In this document: positions 1 to 5,962 of the stretch, in pieces
How positions within the stretch are numbered: the first letter of the stretch is position 1
How the letters are laid out: each line of letters begins with the position of its first letter
Origin: Gammaproteobacteria bacterium
GTDB lineage: Bacteria > Pseudomonadota > Gammaproteobacteria > Steroidobacterales > GCA-2729495
Direction: 5' to 3'
NCBI GenBank assembly: GCA_023383735.1
Contig: JAHDYN010000132.1
Location: 1 to 5,962, forward strand
DNA: 5,962 nt
Notes under the pieces: model-generated
Databases searched by the model: none
Seen by the model: the letters and a program-made list of their open reading frames with translations, nothing else
Told to the model about the DNA's origin: nothing
Translations under genes and position numbers: made by a program

Positions 1-550
1 GGCTGCGAAAAGCGTCGAGCAGGTCATCCACCTGATTCTTCAGCGCCAGCTTGGTCATCATGCCGATGGCTTTGGTTTCGCGCAGCCGCGCTTCCAGCCC
101 GGCCAGATCGAGTGGCGGCGCTGCAGGCGGTGTGGCAACGACCGGTGCCGGCGGGCGCGATGCCTGCACGGGTCCGGCCGCCGGCACAGCTGCCCTGGCG
201 GCAGGCGCAGTGGTCCTGGGCTTCACTGCCGCCGGCGGTGGACTCGCTGGTGCCGGTGCAGATGCCGGCGCCGGCGCCGGCTCAGCTACCGCTGCGCTGG
301 GCGCAGACACCGGCTTGCTTACCGGCGCTTCCTTTAGCGCTGCTGGCCTGAGCGCTTCAGGCTCCGGCGGCGTTGGCCCGTCTTCAGCAGCGGGCGTTGT
401 CGCAGCGACTTCCGCTGCCGAAGGCAGCGAAGCAGTGGCCGGAAGCTGTGCGCTATCGGCCGCCGACGGTGCCGGCGCCTGTTGCGCAGGCGTACATCCC
501 GAAAGGAGCAATACGGCGACAGCGCTGATGAGCAGCAGGATCCTGTTCAT
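1..550 (-). CDS. Pro/Ala-rich lipoprotein, N-terminal part (runs off left edge)
   Basis: I read this frame directly on the minus strand. It is open from an ATG at 548-550 to the window edge, giving 183 complete codons and no stop. Residues 1-19 form a lipoprotein signal peptide: MNR, a Leu/Val/Ala-rich core, then lipobox LSGC with Cys19 as the lipidation site. Thr20 at +2 is compatible with outer membrane sorting. Residues 20-146 are low-complexity, dominated by Ala and Pro with runs such as PAPAPASAPAPASPPPA (about 91-107); this is probably a flexible periplasmic linker. From about 147 the composition changes to an ordinary amphipathic helical sequence (LAGLEARLRETKAIG, then TKLALKNQVDDLLDAF), which looks like the start of a conserved folded domain continuing outside the window. 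The ATG at 550 is chosen because it puts the lipobox exactly right; no strong Shine-Dalgarno precedes it. I do not recognise the family. It is divergent from the SDR gene. The lipoprotein call is firm, the function unknown. Confidence 0.85.
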   Translation of the reverse strand, partial: MNRILLLISAVAVLLLSGCTPAQQAPAPSAADSAQLPATASLPSAAEVAATTPAAEDGPTPPEPEALRPAALKEAPVSKPVSAPSAAVAEPAPAPASAPAPASPPPAAVKPRTTAPAARAAVPAAGPVQASRPPAPVVATPPAAPPLDLAGLEARLRETKAIGMMTKLALKNQVDDLLDAFRS

Positions 551-682
551 ATAAACAGATAGAACCGCATTTGAGGGCAAGAGACAACTCCATGCCGGAC
601 AGAACCGGTATTGATCCCGACCCTCCCCCGGCCATTGGGTAGCATAAGGCCCTTGTAGCGCAAACCCGGAGTGGTAGTGGAC
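551..682. promoter_or_regulatory. Divergent intergenic region, presumed promoters for both flanking genes
   Basis: This 132-bp gap separates the lipoprotein (minus) from the SDR (plus), so it should hold a promoter for each. I see no convincing sigma-70 pair. On the plus strand TTGATC (611-616) is a fair -35, but the best -10-like hexamer, TAGCAT (640-645), is 23 bp away, which is too far. On the minus strand the AT-rich stretch just before the lipoprotein ATG could be a -10, with only weak -35 matches. The heptamer AGAACCG occurs twice (561-567 and 601-607), 40 bp apart; this may be chance. The promoter role is inferred from gene orientation only. Confidence 0.35.
668..671 (+). promoter_or_regulatory. 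Ribosome binding site deciding the SDR start
   Basis: GGAG lies 11 nt before the ATG at 683 and 5 nt before an in-frame GTG at 677. It overlaps the GTG at 671, so that most upstream start codon cannot use it. The real start is therefore 683 or 677, differing by two residues. The ATG is preferred because the protein then begins with the usual SDR lead-in (short polar segment, then the first beta strand). Confidence 0.5.
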
Positions 683-1501
683 ATGAACAAGCTCAGTGGC
701 AAGACCATCTGGATCACCGGCGCTTCCTCGGGCGTCGGTGAGGGCATGGCAAAGGTGTTTCACCGCGAAGGTGCCGACCTCATCCTCTCTGCGCGCCGCA
801 TCGCCGAACTGGAACGCGTCAGGGCGGCGTGCACGCAGGGTCCGGGGAGTGTGCGGCTGCTACCCTTCGATATCGTCGACGCCAGCCAGCGCGAGAAAGC
901 GGCGCAGGAAGTGCTCAGCAGCCATCCGCGGCTGGACATGCTGGTAAACAACGCCGGCATCGGCCAGCGTGCGGCCGCGAAGGACACGCTGCCCGAAGTC
1001 GAACGACGCATCATGGAGGTGGACTTCTTCGCGCCGGTGGCACTGACCCGGCTGGTACTGCCGCGCATGATCGAGCAGAAGAGCGGCCATCTGGTCGTGA
1101 CTTCCTCCGTCGCGGGCAAACACGCGGTCCCGCATCACAGCGCCTACTGTGCAGCAAAACATGCCTTGCACGGCTACTTCGATACCCTGCGCATCGAGCA
1201 CCTGGCCGACCACATCGACGTCACCCTGCTGGTAATCGCCGGCATCAAGAGCGATGTCTACGAACATGCACTGACTGCCGACGGCTCCGAGTATGGCTTG
1301 AGCATAGGCGGCGACGGGACCAGCATGAGCGCCGAGGACTGTGCAGAACAGGTCGTGGACGGCCTGCTGAGGCGGGACTTCGAAACCGTCATCGGCATCG
1401 AGATGGCGCTGCAGGCGCTGCGGATCAAGGACAAGGATCCCGCCGCATTCGTCCAGCGGATGGCCGGCATGATGAAGTGGCTGGAAAAGCCCTCCCCGTG
1501 A
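683..1501 (+). CDS. Classical short-chain dehydrogenase/reductase (SDR)
   Basis: This is a 272-residue NAD(P)(H)-dependent oxidoreductase with a single Rossmann fold, probably cytosolic. The glycine-rich cofactor motif TGASSGVG is at 12-19, and the structural NNAG motif is at 89-92. The catalytic residues are Ser142, Tyr155 and Lys159, in SSVAG and YCAAK. The basic residues after the second beta strand (SARR, 36-39) suggest a preference for NADP(H), by the known rule for classical SDRs. Length is normal for the family. Two positions are unusual. The Asn of the extended Asn-Ser-Tyr-Lys tetrad appears as Asp114 (MEVDFF, where family members usually have VNFF). The usual Pro-Gly after the sixth strand reads VIAGIKSD, with Ala for Pro and apparently one residue fewer. 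The C-terminal tail (about 240-272) is helical and Met-rich. The substrate cannot be inferred. An in-frame GTG at 677 is an alternative start. The stop overlaps a second SDR-like start, suggesting this was the first gene of an SDR pair. Confidence 0.93.
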   Translation: MNKLSGKTIWITGASSGVGEGMAKVFHREGADLILSARRIAELERVRAACTQGPGSVRLLPFDIVDASQREKAAQEVLSSHPRLDMLVNNAGIGQRAAAKDTLPEVERRIMEVDFFAPVALTRLVLPRMIEQKSGHLVVTSSVAGKHAVPHHSAYCAAKHALHGYFDTLRIEHLADHIDVTLLVIAGIKSDVYEHALTADGSEYGLSIGGDGTSMSAEDCAEQVVDGLLRRDFETVIGIEMALQALRIKDKDPAAFVQRMAGMMKWLEKPSP

Positions 1502-1572
1502 GTCCGGCAACCTTTCCCGTCACTGGCGCCACCGACGGCATCGGCAAGGCAACGGCGCTGGTCTTTTTCTAG
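1498..1572 (+). pseudogene. Stump of a second SDR gene, N-terminus only
   Basis: A GTG at 1498 overlaps the TGA of the preceding SDR as GTGA, the arrangement of a translationally coupled operon gene. The frame gives 24 residues. Within them, FPVTGATDGIGKATAL is a textbook first beta strand, glycine-rich cofactor loop (TGxxxGIG) and start of the first helix of an SDR. After VFF it ends at TAG (1570-1572), and the sequence beyond is the 3' end of the convergent efflux gene. A whole SDR needs about 230 more residues, so this cannot be a working enzyme. The simplest reading is a co-operonic SDR cut off by a deletion or rearrangement at about 1555-1570. It is not a fusion to the first SDR, because the stop codon separates the frames. 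Chance resemblance is possible but unlikely given how complete the motif is. Confidence 0.7.
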
Positions 1573-3044
1573 TGTGCCAACTCCGGGGCCGTTGCGGCGG
1601 GTTCGTCAGGGCCCTCCCAGCCTCCGCCCAGCGCCTTGAACAATGCCACCAGGTCAAAGGCGGCGGCGCTGTGGGTACGGGCGTAGGCAGCCTCGGCATC
1701 ATGCAGCACCCGCTCCTCGGCAAGCAGATCGGCAAGCGCGATGTCGCCGGCATCCAGGCGCATCTGTGCATGACCGTAGCTGCGCTGCGCGGCTCGCACG
1801 GCGGAATGCCGGCTTTGCACCGCATCCAGGCCATAACGATAGTTGCCAAGCGCGCGCTCCGCATCGCCCAGCGCAGCCAGCACAGTCTGCTCATAGGCGA
1901 CCGCCGCCTGCAGCTGACGTGCCTCGCTGACGTGAATCTCCGCACGGACCCGACCCCCGTCGAACATGCGCCAGGAGATCAGCGGCATGATCGAAAAGGC
2001 CTGGCTGGCGGAGTCGAACAGACTGCCTGAATCCAGCGACTGAAAACCGCCGCCAGCACCGATCGAGAGCTTCGGAAAAAGTTCTGCGGTCACCATACCG
2101 ATATTGGCGGTGCTTGCAGCCAGGCGGCGCTCGGCCGCACGCACATCGGGCCGGCGCCGCAACACGTCGGCGCGTTCGCCCACCGGCATGGGCACCAGCA
2201 TGAGTTCCGGCATGGTGGTATCGAGCAGCGACAACTCGCGTTCCGGCGGCGCGCCAAGCAGCACGCCCAGGCCCAGAGCCGCGCTGCGCAGCCGTGCCTG
2301 GATGCCAGGCAGGCTGGCAGCGGCAACGGCCAGACGTGTTTGTACCGTGTCGACATCGGCCTGCGCCACATCACCCTCGTCAAAACGCCTTCGAACGAGA
2401 TCCAGGGTCTGCTGCAGGGTCTCCACCGATGCCTCGCGTGCTGCCAACTCGCGCTGCGCGCCCCTGAGGGCGAAGTAGCTGCGGGCGACTTCGGCGACGA
2501 CGCTGATGCGCACATCGTTGGCATCGGCCTGTGCAGCCTCGACACTGGCCTCGGCGCTTTCCACCGTGCGCCGGGTTCTGCCAAAAAGGTCGATTTCCCA
2601 GGCGGCATCGAAGCCGGCCTCGTAGATCGTCTGGTCGCGCTCGATTCCGTACATGGAACCGATCGGTAACGGCCCGTTTTCGCTCTGTCGACGTCGGGTC
2701 ACACTGCCGCCGGCGTCGACGACCGGCGTATAGCCACCGCCGGCCCGGTCACGCAAGGCGCGTGCCTCACGGATACGTGCCTCGGCCTGATGCAGGTCGA
2801 GGTTATCGGCCAGGGCGGCCGCCACCAGTCGATCGAGGGTGGGGTCGCCCAGTGAGGTCCACCAGGCTGCCAGGTCCGGCTGCTCGCCCACGGCATCGGC
2901 AGGCAACGTCCAGCTCCCGCCCATGTCGGCCAGCGGCGGCTCGCGATAGTCGGGCCCCACGGCGCAGGCACCGGACAGCAACGCGCCCAGCACGGCGACC
3001 CCGGTGCGGATCGCAATGCGCCGGACAAGCGACGGGCATGTCAT
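1569..3044 (-). CDS. NodT/OprM-type outer membrane efflux lipoprotein
   Basis: This is a 491-residue outer membrane factor, the trimeric TolC-like channel that carries substrates across the periplasm and outer membrane. Residues 1-27 form a lipoprotein signal with Cys27. The lipobox is SGAC rather than LxxC, but it is followed by AVGPDY, the classic start of mature OprM/CusC-like proteins. Two outer membrane efflux repeats follow, at about 60-255 and 285-470. Family landmarks include AWEIDLFGRTRR (148-159), LGAPPE (263-268), RADVLRRRPDVRAAERRLAA (291-310), the FPKLSI stretch (323-328) and PLISWRMFDGGR (354-365). Length is normal. Start: ATG at 3042-3044 with a strong GAGGGAG five bases upstream. 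It lies 27 nt after the YbhR-like permease and is the last gene of the operon, so it is probably the dedicated outer membrane exit for that exporter. Its stop codon overlaps the stop of the SDR stump in one CTAG. The family assignment is secure; the substrate is unknown. Confidence 0.95.
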   Translation of the reverse strand: MTCPSLVRRIAIRTGVAVLGALLSGACAVGPDYREPPLADMGGSWTLPADAVGEQPDLAAWWTSLGDPTLDRLVAAALADNLDLHQAEARIREARALRDRAGGGYTPVVDAGGSVTRRRQSENGPLPIGSMYGIERDQTIYEAGFDAAWEIDLFGRTRRTVESAEASVEAAQADANDVRISVVAEVARSYFALRGAQRELAAREASVETLQQTLDLVRRRFDEGDVAQADVDTVQTRLAVAAASLPGIQARLRSAALGLGVLLGAPPERELSLLDTTMPELMLVPMPVGERADVLRRRPDVRAAERRLAASTANIGMVTAELFPKLSIGAGGGFQSLDSGSLFDSASQAFSIMPLISWRMFDGGRVRAEIHVSEARQLQAAVAYEQTVLAALGDAERALGNYRYGLDAVQSRHSAVRAAQRSYGHAQMRLDAGDIALADLLAEERVLHDAEAAYARTHSAAAFDLVALFKALGGGWEGPDEPAATAPELAH

Positions 3045-3049
3045 GGCAA

Positions 3050-3056
3050 CTCCCTC
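3050..3056 (-). promoter_or_regulatory. Strong Shine-Dalgarno for the outer membrane factor
   Basis: On the minus strand this reads GAGGGAG, 5 nt before the ATG at 3044, within the 27-nt gap after the upstream permease gene. It is the strongest ribosome binding site in the operon. It fixes the outer membrane factor start and suggests that this gene is initiated independently rather than by coupling. Confidence 0.75.
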
Positions 3057-3071
3057 ATGTTGGCTCCCGGC

Positions 3072-4196
3072 TCACTGCAGGCGGCTCCGGACGAATACGG
3101 TGGCCGCCGCCAGCGTCACCAGCGCGATCAGCGCCAGCGGCCAGGTATTGGCGACGATGTCGGAAACCGGCATCGCCTTCAGGAATGTACCCTCAACGAT
3201 GATCAGGAAATGCGTGAGCGGAATCGCCTGCGCCATCCACTGCAACACCATCGGCATATTCTCCACCGGGGTACCAAAGCCGGACATCAGCACCGCGGGT
3301 ACGCCGATCACAAAGCTGCCGAGGATGGCCTGCTGCTGTGTCGTCGAGACCGAGGAGACCATCAGGCCGATCCCTACCACTGACAGGATGAACAGCAGCA
3401 GACTCGGCAGCAGCAGCCAGAACGAGCCCTCGAAAGGCACACCGAACACCAGCCGCGCCGCAGCGATCATCATCAGCCCCAGTGAAACGCCGATGGCCAT
3501 CGCGGGCATGGTCTTGGCAACGATGATTTCCAGCGTGGTGGTCGGCGAAACCAGCAACTGGTCGAAGGTGCCGAGCTCGCGCTCGCGGGCGATCGACAGC
3601 GCAGTGATCATCAGCGCGCTGAAAAAGACCAGGACGCCTGACAGGGCTGGTACCACGAACCAGCGGTAGATCAGATTGGGATTGAACCAGTTGCGGACGA
3701 TGACGGGAGATGCGCTGCGCAGATCCCTTCTGGCGTCGGCGCCGACACCGGCTGCGATGGCAGTCAGGTAGCCGACCGTGATCTGGCTGGCGTTGCTGCG
3801 CCGGCCATCGGCGATGACCTGTACAGTCCCGGTACCTCCGGCAGCAATGTTGCGCGAAAAGTCCGGGCCCATATCAAGTCCGGCGATGACCTTGCGCCCA
3901 TCGATCAGCTCGCGCAGCTCGTCGCGGCTGCGCACGGTGTGTACCTCGCTGACGAAGTCGGCGGCACCTGCACGTGCCACCAGTTCATGCGACCAGCGGC
4001 CGGCATCGCGGTCGAGGACGGCGATATGCGCGTTGCGCACCTCCAGGGTGGTGGCAAAGGTGAAGATCACCAGTTGCAGCAGCGGCGGCGCGAAGACCAC
4101 AAGACGGCTGCGCGGGTCGCGCAGGATGCTGAGGAACTCCTTGACGACCTGCGCGCGGAGGCGGGCATTGGCGACGGTCCTTAACAGGCTGCGCAT
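3072..4196 (-). CDS. ybhR: ABC-2 type permease, YbhR-like
   Basis: This 374-residue inner membrane subunit of an ABC exporter belongs to the YbhR/YhhJ group (E. coli YbhR is about 368 residues). Layout: an amphipathic N-terminus with KEFLSILRDPRSR (19-31), then TM1 at about 32-50. A large periplasmic domain (about 51-180) contains LEVRNAHIAVLDRD and VRNWFNPNL. The C-terminal membrane domain has five predicted helices at about 181-202, 226-250, 258-281, 288-306 and 350-369. The cytoplasmic coupling motif ARERELGTFDQLLVSP (203-218) and PVENMP (310-315) are hallmarks of this subfamily. The start ATG at 4194-4196 has GGAG (minus-strand reading of 4206-4209) 9 nt upstream, inside the end of the preceding gene. 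Only 3 nt separate it from the YbhS-like stop, so the two permeases are co-expressed and should form a heterodimer. Gene symbol is by resemblance to the E. coli protein as I recall it, not by alignment; the transported compound is not deducible. Confidence 0.92.
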   Translation of the reverse strand: MRSLLRTVANARLRAQVVKEFLSILRDPRSRLVVFAPPLLQLVIFTFATTLEVRNAHIAVLDRDAGRWSHELVARAGAADFVSEVHTVRSRDELRELIDGRKVIAGLDMGPDFSRNIAAGGTGTVQVIADGRRSNASQITVGYLTAIAAGVGADARRDLRSASPVIVRNWFNPNLIYRWFVVPALSGVLVFFSALMITALSIARERELGTFDQLLVSPTTTLEIIVAKTMPAMAIGVSLGLMMIAAARLVFGVPFEGSFWLLLPSLLLFILSVVGIGLMVSSVSTTQQQAILGSFVIGVPAVLMSGFGTPVENMPMVLQWMAQAIPLTHFLIIVEGTFLKAMPVSDIVANTWPLALIALVTLAAATVFVRSRLQ

Positions 4197-4199
4197 CGC

Positions 4200-5375
4200 T
4201 CAGGGCTCCAGGTTCTTGCGCGTCTTGCTTGTCGCGATCACGAAGAAGAACAGGCCGATCACCGTCATCGCCGCCAGATCCGGCAGAAATACCGGCCAGA
4301 CATCGCCGGACAGAAACACCGTTTGCAATGAGCGGACGAAGTAGCGCGCCGGTATCACGTAGGTAATCGCCTGGATCCACGACGGCATCGCATCGATCTC
4401 GAACAGAAAGCCCGACAGCAGGAAGGCTGGCAGGAAACCGGAGAACAGCGCGATCTGCGAAGCGAGAAACTGGTTCCGGGTGACGGCCGAGATCAGCAAC
4501 CCCTGGCCAAGCGCGGGAATCAGGAACACGGCTGACAGCGTCAGCAGCGCCAGCAGTGAACCGCGCAACGGCACTTCAAAAACGAGGGTCGCGAGCGCCG
4601 CAGAACCCACCGTCGCGACCATGCCCAGCGCGAAGTACGGCAGCAGTTTGCCGATCAGGATCTCCAGCACCGAGGCCGGCGTCGACAGCACTGCTTCCAT
4701 CGTCCCGCGCTCCCATTCGCGTGCGATCACAAGCGCGGTCAGCAAGGTGCCGATGATGGTCATGACGATGGCGATCGCGCCGGGTACCAGTGCACGACGA
4801 CTCTCGAGCTCGGCGTTGAACCAGTAACGCGGCTCCAGATTGATGGCCGATGCACACGCAGCGCCGCCGCGAGCCGCCAGCCAGGACTGCACAATACCCT
4901 GGCTGTAGTTGGCGACGAAAATGGCCGTGTTCGGCAGTGATCCGTCGGTGATCACCTGCACCAGCGACTGCGGCACCTGCGATGCGAGACGGCGCTCGAA
5001 ATCCTGAGGAATCACGACGAAGCCGCGCAGCTTGCCGGACACGACCTGGTCAGCGACTTCACGGCGGTCTCGCGCCGCGGTGACTTTCAGGTAGCGGGTG
5101 CCGGCAAATGCGGCGGCCAGCTCCTGGGCCGCAGCGCCATCGGCTTCCAGCACGACACCGATGCGCACCTCGCGCACATCCAGCGACACCGCATAGGCAA
5201 ACAGGAACAGCAGCACCACCGGCAGGACGAAGGCGATCAGGATGGTGGATGGATCACGCATCGCCTGCAGGCTTTCCTTGCGCACCAGTGCGAGGAGACG
5301 CTGCCAGTCGAACTTGCGGCTGGCCCGTTCTCCCGGGGCAGCGGCAGAGCCGATCCCGATGGCTTCGTTGTTCAT
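4200..5375 (-). CDS. ybhS: ABC-2 type permease, YbhS-like
   Basis: This 391-residue partner permease resembles E. coli YbhS (about 377 residues), with a slightly longer N-terminus (about 20 residues rich in Ala, Gly and Ser). Features: cytoplasmic VRKESLQAMRDPST (31-44), TM1 at about 44-64, and a periplasmic domain (about 65-195) containing LRGFVVIPQDFERRL and VITDGSLPNTA. Five more helices follow at about 196-217, 243-267, 272-297, 303-326 and 362-381. The loop AREWERGTMEAVLSTP (218-233), TRNQFLASQIALF (299-311), the SGFLFEIDAMP segment (321-331) and YVIPARYFVRSLQ (339-351) are very close to what I recall of YbhS. The start ATG at 5373-5375 overlaps the ATPase TGA as ATGA, with AGAGG 7 nt upstream, so translation is probably coupled to the ATPase. 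Together with the YbhR-like subunit it should form the transmembrane path of the exporter. An internal start would remove the extra N-terminus, but the RBS supports this one. Confidence 0.93.
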   Translation of the reverse strand: MNNEAIGIGSAAAPGERASRKFDWQRLLALVRKESLQAMRDPSTILIAFVLPVVLLFLFAYAVSLDVREVRIGVVLEADGAAAQELAAAFAGTRYLKVTAARDRREVADQVVSGKLRGFVVIPQDFERRLASQVPQSLVQVITDGSLPNTAIFVANYSQGIVQSWLAARGGAACASAINLEPRYWFNAELESRRALVPGAIAIVMTIIGTLLTALVIAREWERGTMEAVLSTPASVLEILIGKLLPYFALGMVATVGSAALATLVFEVPLRGSLLALLTLSAVFLIPALGQGLLISAVTRNQFLASQIALFSGFLPAFLLSGFLFEIDAMPSWIQAITYVIPARYFVRSLQTVFLSGDVWPVFLPDLAAMTVIGLFFFVIATSKTRKNLEP

Positions 5376-5962
5376 GTCACGGCCTCTGCAGCCACGCGCG
5401 CCTCATCCTCCATGTCCGCCGACTCAACCAGATGGATAAAGGCATGCTCCATGGTCGGATCGGGGTGCCTGTCGCTACGGGAATCGCGCTTGAGCGCATC
5501 GGGCGTATCGAGCGCAATCAGCCGGGCGCGGTACATCATCGCCACGCGGTCGCAGTACTCGGCCTCATCCATGAAATGGGTGGTGACCATGATCGTCACC
5601 CCCTTGCGCGCCAGGCCGTTGATATGGGTCCAGAACTCGCGCCGGGTGATCGGATCGACGCCGGAGGTTGGCTCATCGAGGAACAGTACCGGTGGGCGGT
5701 GCATCAGCGCGCAGGCCAGGGCCAGACGCTGCCTGTAGCCCAACGGCAGCGAGTCCGGCGACGTAGCCAGGTATTGCCCGAGATCAAAGGTTTCGATCAT
5801 TTCGTCGATGGTCTCACGCTTGCCCGGCCCTTCCAGGCCATACACGCCGGCAGAGAATTCGAGGTTCTGCCGTACCGACAGCAGACCGTAGAGGGAAAAC
5901 TTCTGCGCCATGTAGCCAAGCCGGTTTTTTGCCTCACCGGTGGCGTGCCGCAGGTCGAGCCC
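5372..5962 (-). CDS. ybhF: ABC exporter ATPase, YbhF-like, C-terminal part (runs off right edge)
   Basis: The frame is open to the window edge, giving 196 residues and a stop. The methionine at 5911 is not the start: the upstream in-frame residues (GLDLRHATGEAKNRLGY) continue the nucleotide-binding fold into the Q-loop (GYMAQKFSLYG; Gln is fragment residue 20). Further motifs, in fragment numbering: signature at 72-78, reading LPLGYRQ instead of LSGGQ; Walker B VLFLDEP at 92-98; D-loop SGVD at 100-103; H-loop histidine at 129 in TTHFMDEAEYCDRV. Walker A lies outside the window. The LPLG-RQR signature and the GYMxQxFSLYxxLxVRQNL segment are typical of the C-terminal nucleotide-binding domain of the tandem ATPases YbhF and RbbA, so the full protein may have two ATPase domains. 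That is inference. It hydrolyses ATP at the inner face of the YbhS/YbhR-like permeases. The gene symbol is by resemblance and gene order. Confidence 0.9.
   Translation of the reverse strand, partial: GLDLRHATGEAKNRLGYMAQKFSLYGLLSVRQNLEFSAGVYGLEGPGKRETIDEMIETFDLGQYLATSPDSLPLGYRQRLALACALMHRPPVLFLDEPTSGVDPITRREFWTHINGLARKGVTIMVTTHFMDEAEYCDRVAMMYRARLIALDTPDALKRDSRSDRHPDPTMEHAFIHLVESADMEDEARVAAEAVT

Noticed and set aside
51..554. Plus-strand 167-residue Ala/Gly-rich frame
   Set aside because: It is the antisense shadow of the lipoprotein linker. GC-rich Pro/Ala codons read backwards give Gly/Ala and few stops. The minus-strand frame has a proper signal peptide and lipobox.
561..607. AGAACCG direct repeat as an operator
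   Set aside because: Seven matching bases, 40 bp apart, in GC-rich DNA is too little to claim a regulator site. No regulator gene is in the window.
860..1510. Minus-strand 216-residue frame opposite the SDR
   Set aside because: Antisense shadow with no motif. The plus strand has the full set of SDR motifs.
829..1572. Plus-strand 247-residue frame covering most of the SDR and ending in the stump
   Set aside because: Its first ~220 residues are an Arg/His-rich out-of-frame reading of the SDR. Only the last 24 codons, in the same frame, look like real protein sequence; these are reported separately.
1505..1575. Possible rho-independent terminator before the GTCTTTTTC stretch
   Set aside because: The only stem upstream is four base pairs (CCGA/TCGG), and it is not adjacent to the T-run. 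The T-run lies inside the SDR stump.
3004..3669. Plus-strand 221-residue Ser/Thr/Ile-rich frame opposite the YbhR-like gene
   Set aside because: Antisense shadow of membrane-protein codons. No RBS or recognisable domain.
5909..5911. ATG as the start of a 179-residue ATPase
   Set aside because: This methionine is the one in the Q-loop (GYMAQ). The frame is open upstream with family-typical residues, so the gene is cut by the window edge and does not start here.

Overview
The window is about 63% G+C by eye and densely coding. Its proteins are typical of a Gram-negative proteobacterium: two outer-membrane-type lipoproteins, a NodT/OprM-type outer membrane efflux channel, and a YbhF/YbhS/YbhR-type ABC exporter. 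A high-GC gammaproteobacterium is the most likely source. That is an inference from gene content and codon use; no rRNA or other lineage marker is present.

Layout. (1) Bases 1-550, minus strand: the N-terminal 183 codons of a lipoprotein that runs off the left edge. It has a signal peptide with lipobox, a long Pro/Ala-rich linker and the start of a conserved helical domain. (2) 551-682: a divergent intergenic region between the lipoprotein and the next gene. (3) 683-1501, plus strand: a complete classical short-chain dehydrogenase/reductase (SDR) with an intact Ser-Tyr-Lys triad but several unusual positions. (4) 1498-1572, plus strand: a 24-codon reading frame that overlaps the SDR stop as GTGA. 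It encodes the start of a second SDR (TGATDGIG) and then stops, so it looks like the stump of a deleted downstream gene. (5) 1569-5962, minus strand: an efflux operon read right to left. It runs ATPase (3' part only, entering from the right edge), YbhS-like permease, YbhR-like permease, outer membrane factor.

The four operon genes are tightly packed: a 4-nt ATGA overlap, then a 3-nt gap, then a 27-nt gap carrying a strong Shine-Dalgarno. They are almost certainly co-transcribed. The ATPase should power a YbhS/YbhR heterodimer in the inner membrane, and the lipid-anchored outer membrane channel would give a route out of the cell. A HlyD-type periplasmic adaptor is expected upstream, beyond the right edge. 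The substrate cannot be read from the sequence.

I found no mobile element, CRISPR array, RNA gene or clearly new system. The most informative oddity is the SDR stump, which shares a CTAG tetranucleotide with the stop codon of the convergent efflux operon and marks a probable rearrangement junction.
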